Source: a virus. From it: a stretch of DNA of 24,273 nt. The stretch lies in IMG/VR virus record IMGVR_UViG_3300032215_000044, positions 1 to 24,273 of that record. One strand, written 5' to 3'. This document shows positions 7,241-14,641 of this stretch, piece by piece (positions within the stretch are counted from its first letter, which is position 1; each line of letters opens with the position of its first letter). The position numbers were made by a program, and so were the translations under genes. Under the pieces are notes generated by a model. It searched no databases. It had not been told where the DNA came from and worked only from the letters and a program-made list of their open reading frames with translations.

Positions 7241-9042
7241 TGACATTTGTAAATCTTCCACCTAATTTGCAGGATATTTTTGGCAGTATTACTGATCGCG
7301 TTGCAAAGTTAGAAACAGGTCCAAGTGAAGCAATGTATACAGCAGATACGGCACAAACAACTGCGGTTAACGCATCTGCTCAGGCTCTTGATGCGGCGGC
7401 TCAAGCCGCTTCTGCATCTGCTCAGGCATTAACCGCCCAGACTACTGCTTCGACTGCTCAAGGAATGGCGACCATTGCTTCGGCACAAGCCGTAAGCGCG
7501 CAAGCAGTTGCTAACACCGCGTATCTAGCGGCAAATGTTGCATCCGCGCAAGCAATTACCGCGCAAAATACTGCAAACTCCGCTTCTTCACAAGCAACAG
7601 TTGCTCAATCAACTGCCAGTTTTGCGCAATCATTATCTTATGCGGCATCCGCGCAAGCAACATCAGCACAAGGAACTGCGGCTCTTGCACAAACAACTGC
7701 CGATGGCAAGAATACAGTTTTTTATTCTTTATCAACTCCAGGTTCAACTGCAAATACTGCTGGTGATATTTGGTTTCAATATAGCGGTTCGGGTTTGGTT
7801 ATTGCTCAGTATATTGGTCTTGGCACAACTTCATGGCAACAACAAACAATTACACAAGCCGTTATTGGCACTTTAGATGCTGGAAAAATTACAACAGGAA
7901 CTTTAAGTGCAATTTCAATTGATGCAGGAACTGGCGGCACAAAGTTTAATGTTACTGCTGCTGGCTATATGTCTGCACAAGGCGCATATATTAAAGGTAA
8001 TATAACGGCAGACTCAGGAACTTTTAATGGGCAAGTTAATGCCTTATCAGGATACTTTGGAAGCAATACCAATGGTTGGCAAATTAACTCAGGCGGTATT
8101 GCTGGATTAGGTAGCGGATATATTTCAGGCGGTGCAATTCAAGGCACAAGTTTCAACAATGGTTCAGGTACTTTTTATGTTAATTCATCTGGTGATTTAG
8201 TTGCTCAAAGCGTCTATATTAAAGGCGCAGTATTAGGAACTTCAGGATACTTTGGAAATGTATCTAATGGTTGGCAAATTGACGCCACAGGTATTACTGG
8301 TATTGGTTCAGGTTATATTGCTGGTGGTGCAATTCAAGGTACTTCTTTTAATAACGGTTCTGGAACTTTTTTAGTTACTTCTGCTGGAGCATTAACCGCT
8401 ACAAGTGCAACCATAACTGGCGTAATTACCGCAACATCTGGTTCGTTTACAGGCACACTTACATCAACTGCTGGCAACATTGGCGGTTGGAAAATAAGTA
8501 GCGATAGAATTTATACGGGCGCTTCTTCGTCAAGCCCCGACCAAGCAATTTATTCAGCAGGTGGAGCATTATTCACGGGAACGGTTACTGTTGGTTCGCT
8601 TGGAACCGTAACAACAGCAACAATTGGCGGAAACTTAACAGCAGGTGCTTACATTTACAATACGGGTTATCCAAGTACAACGGGTGCTGCAAATATGCGA
8701 ATCAACACTACAAGCGGTTTGATTGCTTATACTTCATCATCTGCTCGCTATAAAGTTGCCATTGAAGAACAACTTATACCTGCGATGTCAATTTTTTCTT
8801 TAATTCCTAAATCGTATGTTGATAAAGTGGAATCTGAAGAAAAAGGAACGACGCAGGGCTTGCAACGCTGGGTTGGTTTAATTGCTGAAGATGTAGCACA
8901 AATCCCCGTGCTTAAAGACTTATTGGTAGAATATAATGCTCAAGGTGAACCCAATTCTATTTATTATGACCGTATTGGCGTAGCGTTAATTCCTGCAATC
9001 CAAGACTTAAATAATCGTTTATTGAAGTTGGAAGGTAAATAA
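7240..9042 (+). CDS. Tail fibre with coiled-coil repeats and C-terminal S74 intramolecular chaperone
   Basis: A 600-residue fibre. Residues about 28-155 are Ala/Gln/Ser-rich with repeated SAQA motifs, a trimeric coiled-coil stalk. A linker follows (FYSLSTPGS...GDIWFQYSG), then beta-rich units including two nearly identical 65-residue repeats. The last 100 residues form a peptidase S74 domain: SSARYK near 500-505 matches the SDxRxK cleavage site (Ser500/Lys505 dyad), with GLIAEDVA, NSIYYDRIGVALIPAIQDLN and a closing LLKLEGK helix. S74 domains fold the trimer and then cut themselves off. It probably binds the host surface; no enzymatic head domain is visible. Confidence 0.85.
   Translation: MTFVNLPPNLQDIFGSITDRVAKLETGPSEAMYTADTAQTTAVNASAQALDAAAQAASASAQALTAQTTASTAQGMATIASAQAVSAQAVANTAYLAANVASAQAITAQNTANSASSQATVAQSTASFAQSLSYAASAQATSAQGTAALAQTTADGKNTVFYSLSTPGSTANTAGDIWFQYSGSGLVIAQYIGLGTTSWQQQTITQAVIGTLDAGKITTGTLSAISIDAGTGGTKFNVTAAGYMSAQGAYIKGNITADSGTFNGQVNALSGYFGSNTNGWQINSGGIAGLGSGYISGGAIQGTSFNNGSGTFYVNSSGDLVAQSVYIKGAVLGTSGYFGNVSNGWQIDATGITGIGSGYIAGGAIQGTSFNNGSGTFLVTSAGALTATSATITGVITATSGSFTGTLTSTAGNIGGWKISSDRIYTGASSSSPDQAIYSAGGALFTGTVTVGSLGTVTTATIGGNLTAGAYIYNTGYPSTTGAANMRINTTSGLIAYTSSSARYKVAIEEQLIPAMSIFSLIPKSYVDKVESEEKGTTQGLQRWVGLIAEDVAQIPVLKDLLVEYNAQGEPNSIYYDRIGVALIPAIQDLNNRLLKLEGK
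8049..8438 (+). repeat. Two tandem 195-bp units in the fibre gene
   Basis: Units at about 8049-8243 and 8244-8438 encode 65-residue repeats starting SGYFG, then NGWQI and GGAIQGTSFNNGSGTF. They are in frame and differ mostly at silent or conservative positions, so this is an internal duplication lengthening the shaft. A weaker third copy of the motif may follow. Confidence 0.8.
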
Positions 9043-9180
9043 ATGGACATAGATATAGATGAAGTGCTAAAAGCGTTACGCGAACAAATTGGCGTACTTG
9101 CACAAGAAAAAGCGGTATTGACTGCTACTATTGTGACATTACAAACAGAACCGACCACAAAACTCACCACAAAACCGTAA
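9043..9180 (+). CDS. Small coiled-coil hypothetical protein
   Basis: A 45-residue ORF (MDIDIDEVLKALREQIGVL...) whose ATG follows the fibre stop directly (TAA ATG). It has an acidic N-terminus, a helix with heptad-like Leu/Ile spacing (residues 7-35) and a Thr/Lys-rich end. Similar tiny coiled-coil proteins lie between fibre and lysis genes in other actinophages, without known role; a tail accessory or lysis modulator are both possible. Confidence 0.55.
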   Translation: MDIDIDEVLKALREQIGVLAQEKAVLTATIVTLQTEPTTKLTTKP

Positions 9181-9189
9181 GGTGTAATC

Positions 9190-9384
9190 ATGACAATAGC
9201 AAACTGGGCAACACTACTTGTAGCAATTTCAACACTAATAGGCTCTTTTGCTTTTAGTATTAGATTCCTAGTTAAGCATTTCTTATATGAACTTAAACCA
9301 AACGGCGGCACTTCGCTAAAAGATTCAATTTCAAAACTAGAGGCTCAAATGGAAATTGTATTAGGACTATTGGGAAAAAAATGA
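9190..9384 (+). CDS. Small single-TM membrane protein, possible holin partner
   Basis: A 64-residue protein with one hydrophobic segment (about residues 4-26, ATLLVAISTLIGSFAFSI) followed by a basic stretch, KPNGG, and a C-terminal amphipathic helix (ISKLEAQMEIVLGLLGKK). It overlaps the endolysin start (ATGA 9381-9384). This arrangement and location suit a lysis accessory membrane protein or a second holin; the family is common in actinophages but not tested to my knowledge. Confidence is high that it is a gene and moderate for the lysis role. Confidence 0.65.
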   Translation: MTIANWATLLVAISTLIGSFAFSIRFLVKHFLYELKPNGGTSLKDSISKLEAQMEIVLGLLGKK

Positions 9385-9839
9385 CAACAATAATTGAAGC
9401 CGCAGTTTCTAAATTAGGTTATGCAGAAACTGGCAATAATGACACAATGTTTGGCAAATGGTATGGCTTAAATAATCAACCTTGGTGTGCGATTTTTGTT
9501 TCTTGGTGCTATTCAGAAGCAGGATTGTCTTCTTCTATTACCGCACAAACCAAAAAAGGATTTGCTTCTTGCGATGCTGGCTTAAAATGGTTTGCAAAGA
9601 ACAACAAATTGGTGCCAGTAGGTCAAGCAATTGCAGGTGACATAGTTTTTTATCAGTTTGATACCGATGCTCAGCCAGACCATGTAGGAATTGTCAAAGG
9701 CAACAATACGACTTTGAAATATATCTACGCTTACGAAGGTAACACTTCAGGCGACACAAAAGGAAGCCAGTCGAACGGCGGTGGCGTATACTTAAAAAAG
9801 CGAGGCTATGGTACAATTATGGCAGTCGCTCGACCATAG
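9381..9839 (+). CDS. CHAP-domain endolysin
   Basis: A 152-residue cysteine peptidase/amidase that cuts peptidoglycan for release of progeny. The single CHAP domain fills the protein: catalytic Cys36 in PWCAIFVSW, His101 in PDHVGIV, and an acidic/Asn partner in AYEGNTS (Glu119/Asn121). No cell wall binding domain or signal peptide is present, so it needs a holin. It is short for an actinophage endolysin, which often have several domains. The gene overlaps the preceding small membrane protein by 4 bases and precedes a two-TM holin candidate. Confidence 0.9.
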   Translation: MTTIIEAAVSKLGYAETGNNDTMFGKWYGLNNQPWCAIFVSWCYSEAGLSSSITAQTKKGFASCDAGLKWFAKNNKLVPVGQAIAGDIVFYQFDTDAQPDHVGIVKGNNTTLKYIYAYEGNTSGDTKGSQSNGGGVYLKKRGYGTIMAVARP

Positions 9840-9851
9840 AGAGGGCAAGAC

Positions 9852-10094
9852 ATGGATACGAAAATGACAGCAGTAGTTAAATCTTATTTACGTGGCGTTC
9901 TAGTAGCGATCACTCCACTCATCGTAATTCACACCACTGACGTTTGGGCTTATGTAGTTGCAATTTTGGCAGGCGTCATTAGCCCTGCTTTGCGCGCTAT
10001 GGACGGCAAAGATCCAGCGTTTGGAATGGTCGCAGACATAGTTGATGTCGAAACAGATAAGTTGGCTAAGAAGACAGCAGCAAAGAAAAAGTAG
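9852..10094 (+). CDS. Holin candidate, two transmembrane segments
   Basis: An 80-residue protein with GAGAGGG ahead of its ATG. Two short hydrophobic segments (about residues 14-28 and 31-48: RGVLVAITPLIVIHTT, AYVVAILAGVISPALRA) are followed by a charged tail ending KKTAAKKK. This is the size and pattern of class II holins, and it lies next to the endolysin. It would form membrane lesions that let the endolysin out. The gene is the last of the late operon: a strong terminator begins 13 bases after its stop. It also holds the first two of the GATC sites that become frequent downstream. Confidence 0.75.
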   Translation: MDTKMTAVVKSYLRGVLVAITPLIVIHTTDVWAYVVAILAGVISPALRAMDGKDPAFGMVADIVDVETDKLAKKTAAKKK

Positions 10095-10106
10095 CAAGAT
10101 AAGATC

Positions 10107-10146
10107 CAACCGTCAGCGTGTCGTGCGTTGGCGGTTGTTTCTTTTT
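10107..10146 (+). terminator. Rho-independent terminator ending the late operon
   Basis: A 12-bp stem (10107-10118 with 10126-10137; ten Watson-Crick and two G-U pairs), a 7-nt loop TGTCGTG and the tail TTTCTTTTT (10138-10146). This is a textbook intrinsic terminator directly after the holin gene. Confidence 0.88.
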
Positions 10147-10178
10147 GCGTTACGCTTTGTCGTAGAGAGGCGACCCCT

Positions 10179-10403
10179 ATGACGCTTGCAGATAGATACA
10201 AACAAACCCTCACCAGCCAACCTTGCCCATACATGCTCACAGTCAATTCAATGTCGGCTGAGGATCAAAAAACACTTGAAGAGATGTGGGCAAACGGGAT
10301 TTCTCAAAGAACAATACTGCGCTTGTTGCGCGCTGAAGGATACAAGACAAGTAATGAAGCGATCATGGCGCATAGAACAAAGACGTGTAAATGTCCAAAG
10401 TGA
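10179..10403 (+). CDS. Small helix-turn-helix protein
   Basis: A 74-residue protein. I place the start at ATG 10179, preceded by AGAGAGG; an upstream ATG at 10128 lies inside the terminator stem and is unlikely. Residues about 26-70 form a likely HTH: EDQKTLEEMWANGISQRTILRLLRAEGYKTSNEAI, with a Cys-containing end CKCPK. This looks like a DNA-binding protein of the type found at the start of actinophage early or middle operons, perhaps regulatory. The stop overlaps the following gene by 13 bases. Confidence 0.7.
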   Translation: MTLADRYKQTLTSQPCPYMLTVNSMSAEDQKTLEEMWANGISQRTILRLLRAEGYKTSNEAIMAHRTKTCKCPK

Positions 10404-10645
10404 ATGAAGTCTTGAACAATAGAGAGATCGAATACGGATCTGCTCATACTAACTTTGCGCAAGTGGGTAGGGGTTGGGGCGCACTGCTAGGCGTAGATGA
10501 CATACCTGCTTGGAAAGTCGCGCTGATGATGGATTTTTTCAAGTCAATACGTTGCGCAGCCAATCCAGCGCATGAAGATAGTTGGATAGATAAGCAGGGG
10601 TACACCCAACACGGGCTAGAGATTGCGATGACTGATGAGCCTTAA
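10391..10645 (+). CDS. Phage protein, DUF6378-like
   Basis: An 84-residue protein. The pattern VNEVLNNREIEYGS, then KVALMMDFFKSIRC, HEDSWIDKQGYTQHGLEIA matches a family of small phage proteins (DUF6378, from memory) with conserved YGS, DSW.D..GY elements. Function is unknown; the family often lies among nucleotide and DNA metabolism genes. It overlaps both neighbours, so the start may lie slightly downstream. Confidence 0.65.
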   Translation: MSKVNEVLNNREIEYGSAHTNFAQVGRGWGALLGVDDIPAWKVALMMDFFKSIRCAANPAHEDSWIDKQGYTQHGLEIAMTDEP

Positions 10646-11669
10646 AGATCAATTAGACAATTTACCTGAAGAAATAGAAAGCCAGGACGTAAAAGAGTTG
10701 CGTTCTGCGCTGATCCGATTGCAGAAACAATTGCGTCAATCTAAAGAGCGCACTCAGGATCTAGTTGAAACTTCACATCAAGCCGCGTATGACGCGATGA
10801 TCACAATGGGCAAAGTTGTTAACGTGCCTGCTCCAAATACGGATAAGCGCAAAATAAAAGCGGAAGTTGCGCTTTGGCACATGACCGATTGGCAAGGCGC
10901 AAAACGCACCACCTCATACAACAGTGAGATTATGCGTAAACGCGTCTTAGAGTTTTGCCAGAAAGCAGTGCGAATCACTGAGATCCAGAGAGCAGATCAC
11001 CCAGTCAAAGAAGTAACAATTTGTTTCGGCGGAGACATGGTAGAAGGATTGTTTAACTTTCCAACGCAGGCATTTGAGGTAGACGCGACATTATTTGAAC
11101 AATATGTGAACGTATCTCGATTGTGTGTTGATGTAGTGCGCTATGCGCTTTCTAATTATGAAAAGGTCACAGTAATTGCAGAGTGGGGTAATCACGGGCG
11201 GATCGGATCCAAGCGCGACAACGTGCCACGCTCAGACAATTTTGACCGTATGTGCTACGAACTTGCCCGTCAGTTGCTTCAAGGGGAGAAGCGGCTGACG
11301 TGGCAAGATTGTCCTGAAGACATACAACGCGTAGAGATCGGCAATTATCGCGCACTACTTATTCACGGAGATGAGGTGGGCAGAAATGGATTTGCTAGTC
11401 CAGGAGCAATTGTTCAACACGCAAACAAGTGGCGCTCAGGATCTTATCCGTGGGAGTTCAGAGACGTATACATTGGTCACTATCACACGCACTCAGAGTG
11501 GGCTATGGCAAACGGTCAAGGTAGTGTCTATCAAACGGGTAGTACGGAGAGTGACAACAGGTACGCAGGTGTAATGCTTGCGGCGAGTGCAACACCGTCT
11601 CAAAGATTACATTTTATTGATCCAGTTAAGGGACGCGTGACGGCAGTGTATAAAGTGTGGCTTGATTAA
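10635..11669 (+). CDS. Calcineurin-like metallophosphoesterase
   Basis: A 344-residue protein with an N-terminal helical or coiled region (residues 1-60) and a two-metal phosphoesterase core. The motifs are in the canonical order: HMTDWQG (82-88), GGDMVEG (132-138), GNHGR (185-189), LIHGDE (242-247) and GHYHTH (281-286). The first motif is DxQ rather than DxH, a variation in several phage members. Substrate is unknown; a DNA 3' end, cyclic nucleotide or phosphorylated protein is possible. It follows the DUF6378-like gene with an 11-base overlap. No signal peptide, so cytoplasmic. Confidence 0.85.
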   Translation: MSLKDQLDNLPEEIESQDVKELRSALIRLQKQLRQSKERTQDLVETSHQAAYDAMITMGKVVNVPAPNTDKRKIKAEVALWHMTDWQGAKRTTSYNSEIMRKRVLEFCQKAVRITEIQRADHPVKEVTICFGGDMVEGLFNFPTQAFEVDATLFEQYVNVSRLCVDVVRYALSNYEKVTVIAEWGNHGRIGSKRDNVPRSDNFDRMCYELARQLLQGEKRLTWQDCPEDIQRVEIGNYRALLIHGDEVGRNGFASPGAIVQHANKWRSGSYPWEFRDVYIGHYHTHSEWAMANGQGSVYQTGSTESDNRYAGVMLAASATPSQRLHFIDPVKGRVTAVYKVWLD

Positions 11670-11672
11670 ACA

Positions 11673-12314
11673 ATGACAGAAGCGATCAAGTTTGTAACTT
11701 TTGATGAAGTAGAGAAGATCATTGATAATTCAATCAAAGGTACGAACACTAGGTTTCTGTCGTCTGCTCACTCGTTGTGGTATCGGTTTGGCAATTACGA
11801 TAAGACGCCACCTATGAGTTATGAGATAAATGGTGAGGTCGTATCGCTGATCTTTGCTACTTACAATCGTGATACCTATTCCAATCTGTATGAAATTGTC
11901 ACAATTCAAGGCAAAGAAGCAAATGGATACGCTACAAGAATTTGGGACATCTGGATAAATTATGCGGTTCAAGAACGCCAGATAACCAGATTGAAAATGT
12001 CTTGTACGCCAAGTTCTATTACGTGGCACCAACGCAACGGTTTGCTTTGGTGGGCGGTAGATCCCTCTGGTTCTTTGAGATCAGATCAACCGTTGTTTTC
12101 CACTAGGTCAGAACAAATTGCGTATAGGGAATTCGCTATATCCAACCCGATAGCAGCATTGCCACCAGCAAAGGTAAGACGTAAATTGCTTGCTGAGGGA
12201 TTGGAGAATTACGCGTGGGGATCGAAGAAGAGATCCAAAACGGAAGAAGCAATTAAGGCAGCAGGGCAATCGTGGTTACGTGAGACTATGATTAAAGCGG
12301 ATTGTCCAACATAG
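11673..12314 (+). CDS. GNAT-like acetyltransferase-fold protein
   Basis: A 213-residue protein. Residues about 30-140 follow the GNAT fold: strands GEVVSLIFATYN and LYEIVTIQ, then GKEANGYATRIWD in place of the acetyl-CoA loop, and SSITWHQRNGLLWWAVDPSG near motif B. The C-terminal 60 residues are basic and helical (KVRRKLLAEGLENYAWGSKKRSK). Such GNAT-like proteins are common in phages, sometimes as modifiers of DNA, tRNA or host proteins. The target is unknown here. It converges with the minus-strand pair, overlapping the smaller gene by 23 bases. Confidence 0.65.
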   Translation: MTEAIKFVTFDEVEKIIDNSIKGTNTRFLSSAHSLWYRFGNYDKTPPMSYEINGEVVSLIFATYNRDTYSNLYEIVTIQGKEANGYATRIWDIWINYAVQERQITRLKMSCTPSSITWHQRNGLLWWAVDPSGSLRSDQPLFSTRSEQIAYREFAISNPIAALPPAKVRRKLLAEGLENYAWGSKKRSKTEEAIKAAGQSWLRETMIKADCPT

Positions 12315-12381
12315 CGTCTATCGCATCATCTATTGTATTGGCTGCGTGTTCAGTGGCACAATTGCCGCAATTTTTACACAT
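12292..12381 (-). CDS. Tiny CxxCxxC protein (minus strand)
   Basis: A 29-residue ORF (MCKNCGNCATEHA...) read on the minus strand from 12381. Its start overlaps the stop of the larger minus-strand gene (TGATG). It has CxxCxxC at the N-terminus and an acidic helix TIDDAIDAMLDN. It could bind a metal; it resembles the other mini zinc proteins of this phage. Very short, so support rests on the translational overlap and the clean composition. Confidence 0.45.
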   Translation of the reverse strand: MCKNCGNCATEHAANTIDDAIDAMLDNPL

Positions 12382-12605
12382 CAATCTTCGTCTTCATCAC
12401 CGTCAAAAATGAACGGATCCACGGCGCGAATGTCAATACCTACTTCTTTACAATGATCCAGAGCCGCTTTGAACAATTCCAGAGCGCGGTTGCTCAGATC
12501 CGTAAGTTGATCTGGATACGATGACTCGTGCTCCACCTCAATCCATAATTGGTGCAGGCTAATAGCAATCTTGCCGCTGGGCGGGGTATCGGGGATCTTG
12601 GACAT
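12381..12605 (-). CDS. Small hypothetical protein on the minus strand
   Basis: A 74-residue acidic protein (MSKIPDTPPSGKIAI...FDGDEDED). It has a central helix (SNRALELFKAALDHCKEVGIDI) and a DGDEDED tail. It stands alone against a plus-strand genome, diverging from the gene at 12735. The only open plus-frame ORFs in the same stretch look like noise. Function unknown; in temperate phages a lone divergent gene here is often a regulator, but this protein has no visible DNA-binding motif. Confidence 0.6.
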   Translation of the reverse strand: MSKIPDTPPSGKIAISLHQLWIEVEHESSYPDQLTDLSNRALELFKAALDHCKEVGIDIRAVDPFIFDGDEDED

Positions 12606-12734
12606 AGGCTAAGTCTGCCATCTTTTACAGGGAAAAACCAGAGACTCGCCAGCCGAAATGCCCAGATCTTGTAATTCATGGGTCATAATTGTCAGGACAG
12701 GGCAAAAACTGCCCCCCAACCGAAAGGCAAACAC
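12606..12734. promoter_or_regulatory. Divergent intergenic region, probable promoters
   Basis: 129 bases between the divergent starts at 12605 (minus) and 12735 (plus). It contains CATAAT at 12684-12689 (a -10-like hexamer with no good -35), an inverted repeat GGGCA-AAAAC-TGCCC at 12700-12714 and CAACCGAAAGGC in front of the plus-strand gene. Back-to-back genes need promoters here; the exact ones cannot be fixed by eye. Confidence 0.4.
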
Positions 12735-13298
12735 ATGGCAGGTAAGTTTGATCTAGAAAACTACGAGACGGTGGAACTCAGATTACGCCGTTTGTATACC
12801 AAATTCCCAGAAGCAAGAGTTTTGACAGATCTTGTCTTCCACGATGACCGCCGTTTTATTATCAAAGCGGAAGTTTATCTATCAACAGATGATCTAAGTC
12901 CAGTAGCCACAGGTTACGCTGAAGAGATCGTAGGAGCATCACCCGTAAATAGAACCTCAGCACTAGAAAATGGAGAAACCAGCGCAATTGGCCGCGCAAT
13001 TTCCAATTCTGTAATGTGTTTGGAAGCGCCAGTAGGCGCTCGTCCAAGCCAGCAAGAGATGCAGAAGGTAGAGCGATACAAGGCTGAGCCGCGTATGCCA
13101 GTGACTAAGGCTAAGGAATGGACACCCGCTGACGAAAAGCAAGCGCTATTAGCAATTGAGGCGGCAAACCTCAGCAAAGATATAAATAAATTAAAAGAAA
13201 TTTGGGACGCGAACAAGGTAGTTGCGGATCTGGAAATTGACGGGATAACTTTGCTATCAAAGGTCAATCAAAAGAAGGCTGAGTTCACAGGTGAATAA
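12735..13298 (+). CDS. ssDNA-annealing-like recombination protein (ERF/Rad52-like)
   Basis: 187 residues from ATG 12735 (CGAAAGGC upstream; an earlier ATG at 12678 has no ribosome site). The N-terminal domain contains KFDLENYETVELRLRRLY, a strand-rich stretch with IIKAEVYL and TGYAEEIV, and the key block NRTSALENGETSAIGRAISN (about 75-94). The ENxETSAIGRAL motif is shared with ERF and related phage annealing proteins. The C-terminal third is charged and helical. It would anneal ssDNA during recombination-dependent replication, working with SSB and RusA encoded later. A full family match needs a profile search. Confidence 0.6.
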   Translation: MAGKFDLENYETVELRLRRLYTKFPEARVLTDLVFHDDRRFIIKAEVYLSTDDLSPVATGYAEEIVGASPVNRTSALENGETSAIGRAISNSVMCLEAPVGARPSQQEMQKVERYKAEPRMPVTKAKEWTPADEKQALLAIEAANLSKDINKLKEIWDANKVVADLEIDGITLLSKVNQKKAEFTGE

Positions 13299-13728
13299 GG
13301 ATTGGAGCAATACACCAATTCTTCCATACGCAGGAACTATGGGTTGGGACGGATCTGGCGCTACAAGTCTCAATCAATCTTTGACACTCAATCACGTTAG
13401 GCATCAAGGCAAACGCGGTCTAACTTGGTACGAATTGGCTGAGATTACTAACTGGCATCACGGAACGGCTTCTGGTCAATTATCAGTATTAGACAAAGTT
13501 GGTCTGATTAGACGCCTGAAAGAAAAGCGCGGTAGATCCTCAGTTTATGTGTTGGCTCAATATGTAAACGGCAGGGAGATTGCCAAGCGTAAACAAGGCA
13601 AACTAAAGTTAGTCATAGATCTGGCTGACGGGATTGATCGTCAAACGATTATTGATTACATCAATTGCGTGGCGCTTTGCAAACTAGAAGAAGACGACAA
13701 AGAAATCATTGGTTGGGAGTGGAAATGA
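13291..13728 (+). CDS. Winged-helix DNA-binding protein
   Basis: A 145-residue protein with GTG start overlapping the previous stop by 8 bases. N-terminus PILPYAGTMGWDGSG is a pattern I recall from actinophage HTH proteins of unknown role. Residues about 38-85 form a winged helix: GLTWYELAEITNWHHGTASGQLSVLDKVGLIRRL, then the wing EKRGRSSVYVL. The C-terminal third (KLVIDLADGIDRQTIIDYINC) is helical. It may regulate early genes or take part in replication. It overlaps the next gene (ATGA). Confidence 0.7.
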   Translation: MNKDWSNTPILPYAGTMGWDGSGATSLNQSLTLNHVRHQGKRGLTWYELAEITNWHHGTASGQLSVLDKVGLIRRLKEKRGRSSVYVLAQYVNGREIAKRKQGKLKLVIDLADGIDRQTIIDYINCVALCKLEEDDKEIIGWEWK

Positions 13729-13922
13729 ACAAACTTGAATTGCTGAGCGCAATGACGAAGGTAAATGCTGCGCTTAATACAAACGATCACGGACAACTAG
13801 CGCTGGCGTTAGGAATGACAAAAGCAATGGTAGAAGAGATGTCAATTGCGGAGATTATAGAAGCAATGACAGTACGGCTATCAGACCTCAATAAAGAGTT
13901 GGAAAGGGAGTTACATAAATGA
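13725..13922 (+). CDS. Small helical hypothetical protein
   Basis: A 65-residue protein starting at ATG 13725 (ATGA overlap with the winged-helix gene). Almost wholly helical (MNKLELLSAMTKVNAAL...LNKELERELHK), with LALALGMTKAMVEEM as a possible HTH-like segment. Function unknown. It overlaps the following gene by ATGA, so it is part of one tightly coupled operon. Confidence 0.6.
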   Translation: MNKLELLSAMTKVNAALNTNDHGQLALALGMTKAMVEEMSIAEIIEAMTVRLSDLNKELERELHK

Positions 13923-14203
13923 GCAATCAAAAGAAGTTCAAAGCACCGCAGGGCTGGGTGACGGCGGTACACATTAACGCGATTGGTATCACTGAGGTCG
14001 CCAAGCGTTTGGAGATCAAAGCCAGTGTTTTGGCTTTGGCTATGGAAGAAAGCGGCTTCCAAATGCTCCCTGATCCTATGGACATAAGCGCAGATACCGC
14101 GAAAGTAATGATGATCGAAGAAAAAAAGACTGAGACGAAATTGGAGGTAGTGCCAAATGAGCCAAATAATAACGCCGCAGATGATCGAACAGAAACTGCG
14201 TGA
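13919..14203 (+). CDS. Small HTH-like hypothetical protein
   Basis: A 94-residue protein. Residues 20-47 (AIGITEVAKRLEIKASVLALAMEESGFQ) look like a short helix-turn-helix; the C-terminal half is acidic, disordered and Lys/Glu/Asn-rich. Function unknown; DNA-binding or host-interaction roles are possible. The start overlaps the previous stop (ATGA) and the end overlaps the next gene by 47 bases. Confidence 0.6.
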   Translation: MSNQKKFKAPQGWVTAVHINAIGITEVAKRLEIKASVLALAMEESGFQMLPDPMDISADTAKVMMIEEKKTETKLEVVPNEPNNNAADDRTETA

Positions 14204-14516
14204 TCTATCTAAAGAAGTAGATCAATCTCATAGAGATCTTGCTGAGGCTGAACAAGTTTATTACACTACAAAAGCCAAGTACGAATTGGCGTTGGCAAAG
14301 TCACGTTTATCGCTTGCTGGTAAACAAGACATGAAACTAACCGTGTCAGACAAAACAGACATGGCGCTAGTCTCTACTGAGGATCTACATTTACAAATGG
14401 CTATCGCAGAGGCAATGGTGCGCGCAGCAAGATCCAACGCTCAACGCATTCGCACGCAGGTAGACATAGCCAGATCAGTCGGTACATCAGTTCGCACAAG
14501 TATGGAGTTATCGTGA
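14157..14516 (+). CDS. Coiled-coil hypothetical protein
   Basis: A 119-residue helical protein. Residues 10-50 form a coiled coil (KLRDLSKEVDQSHRDLAEAEQVYYTTKAKYELALAKS in heptad register), and the C-terminal half has SNAQRIRTQVDIARSVGTSVRTSMEL. I recall close relatives of this C-terminal block in actinophage early regions, without function. It overlaps the previous gene; its stop overlaps the next GTG. Confidence 0.6.
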   Translation: MSQIITPQMIEQKLRDLSKEVDQSHRDLAEAEQVYYTTKAKYELALAKSRLSLAGKQDMKLTVSDKTDMALVSTEDLHLQMAIAEAMVRAARSNAQRIRTQVDIARSVGTSVRTSMELS

Positions 14517-14641
14517 GTGGGCCATACGGGCGCGCGCAGTGCGATCCTTGTGAGCAATTTGTAGAGAAGATTTGTGCCATGACTGGTAGTTGTACAGATT
14601 GTTGTACAGATTGTCAGAAGATAGGAACAGAACATGAGTGA
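14513..14641 (+). CDS. Mini zinc-binding protein (42 aa, Cys-rich)
   Basis: 42 residues from GTG 14513 (GTGA overlap with the previous stop). Eight cysteines or so in CDPC, IC and CTDCCTDC; the last eight-residue block is a duplication at DNA level (12-bp tandem repeat at 14590-14613). Two zinc sites are likely. Function unknown; it belongs to a set of tiny CxxC proteins in this phage. Confidence 0.55.
   Translation: MSGPYGRAQCDPCEQFVEKICAMTGSCTDCCTDCQKIGTEHE
14590..14613 (+). repeat. 12-bp tandem duplication encoding CTDC-CTDC
   Basis: Two perfect copies of TTGTACAGATTG in a row, in frame inside the mini zinc protein gene; they double the CTDC motif. It looks like a recent slippage or duplication. 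Confidence 0.85.

Noticed and set aside
10128-10178. Longer start for the HTH gene at 10128
   Set aside because: It lies inside the terminator stem and loop and lacks a ribosome site; ATG 10179 has AGAGAGG at the right distance.
12678-12734. Longer start for the annealing-like protein at 12678
   Set aside because: No ribosome site; the added residues look random; ATG 12735 has CGAAAGGC upstream.
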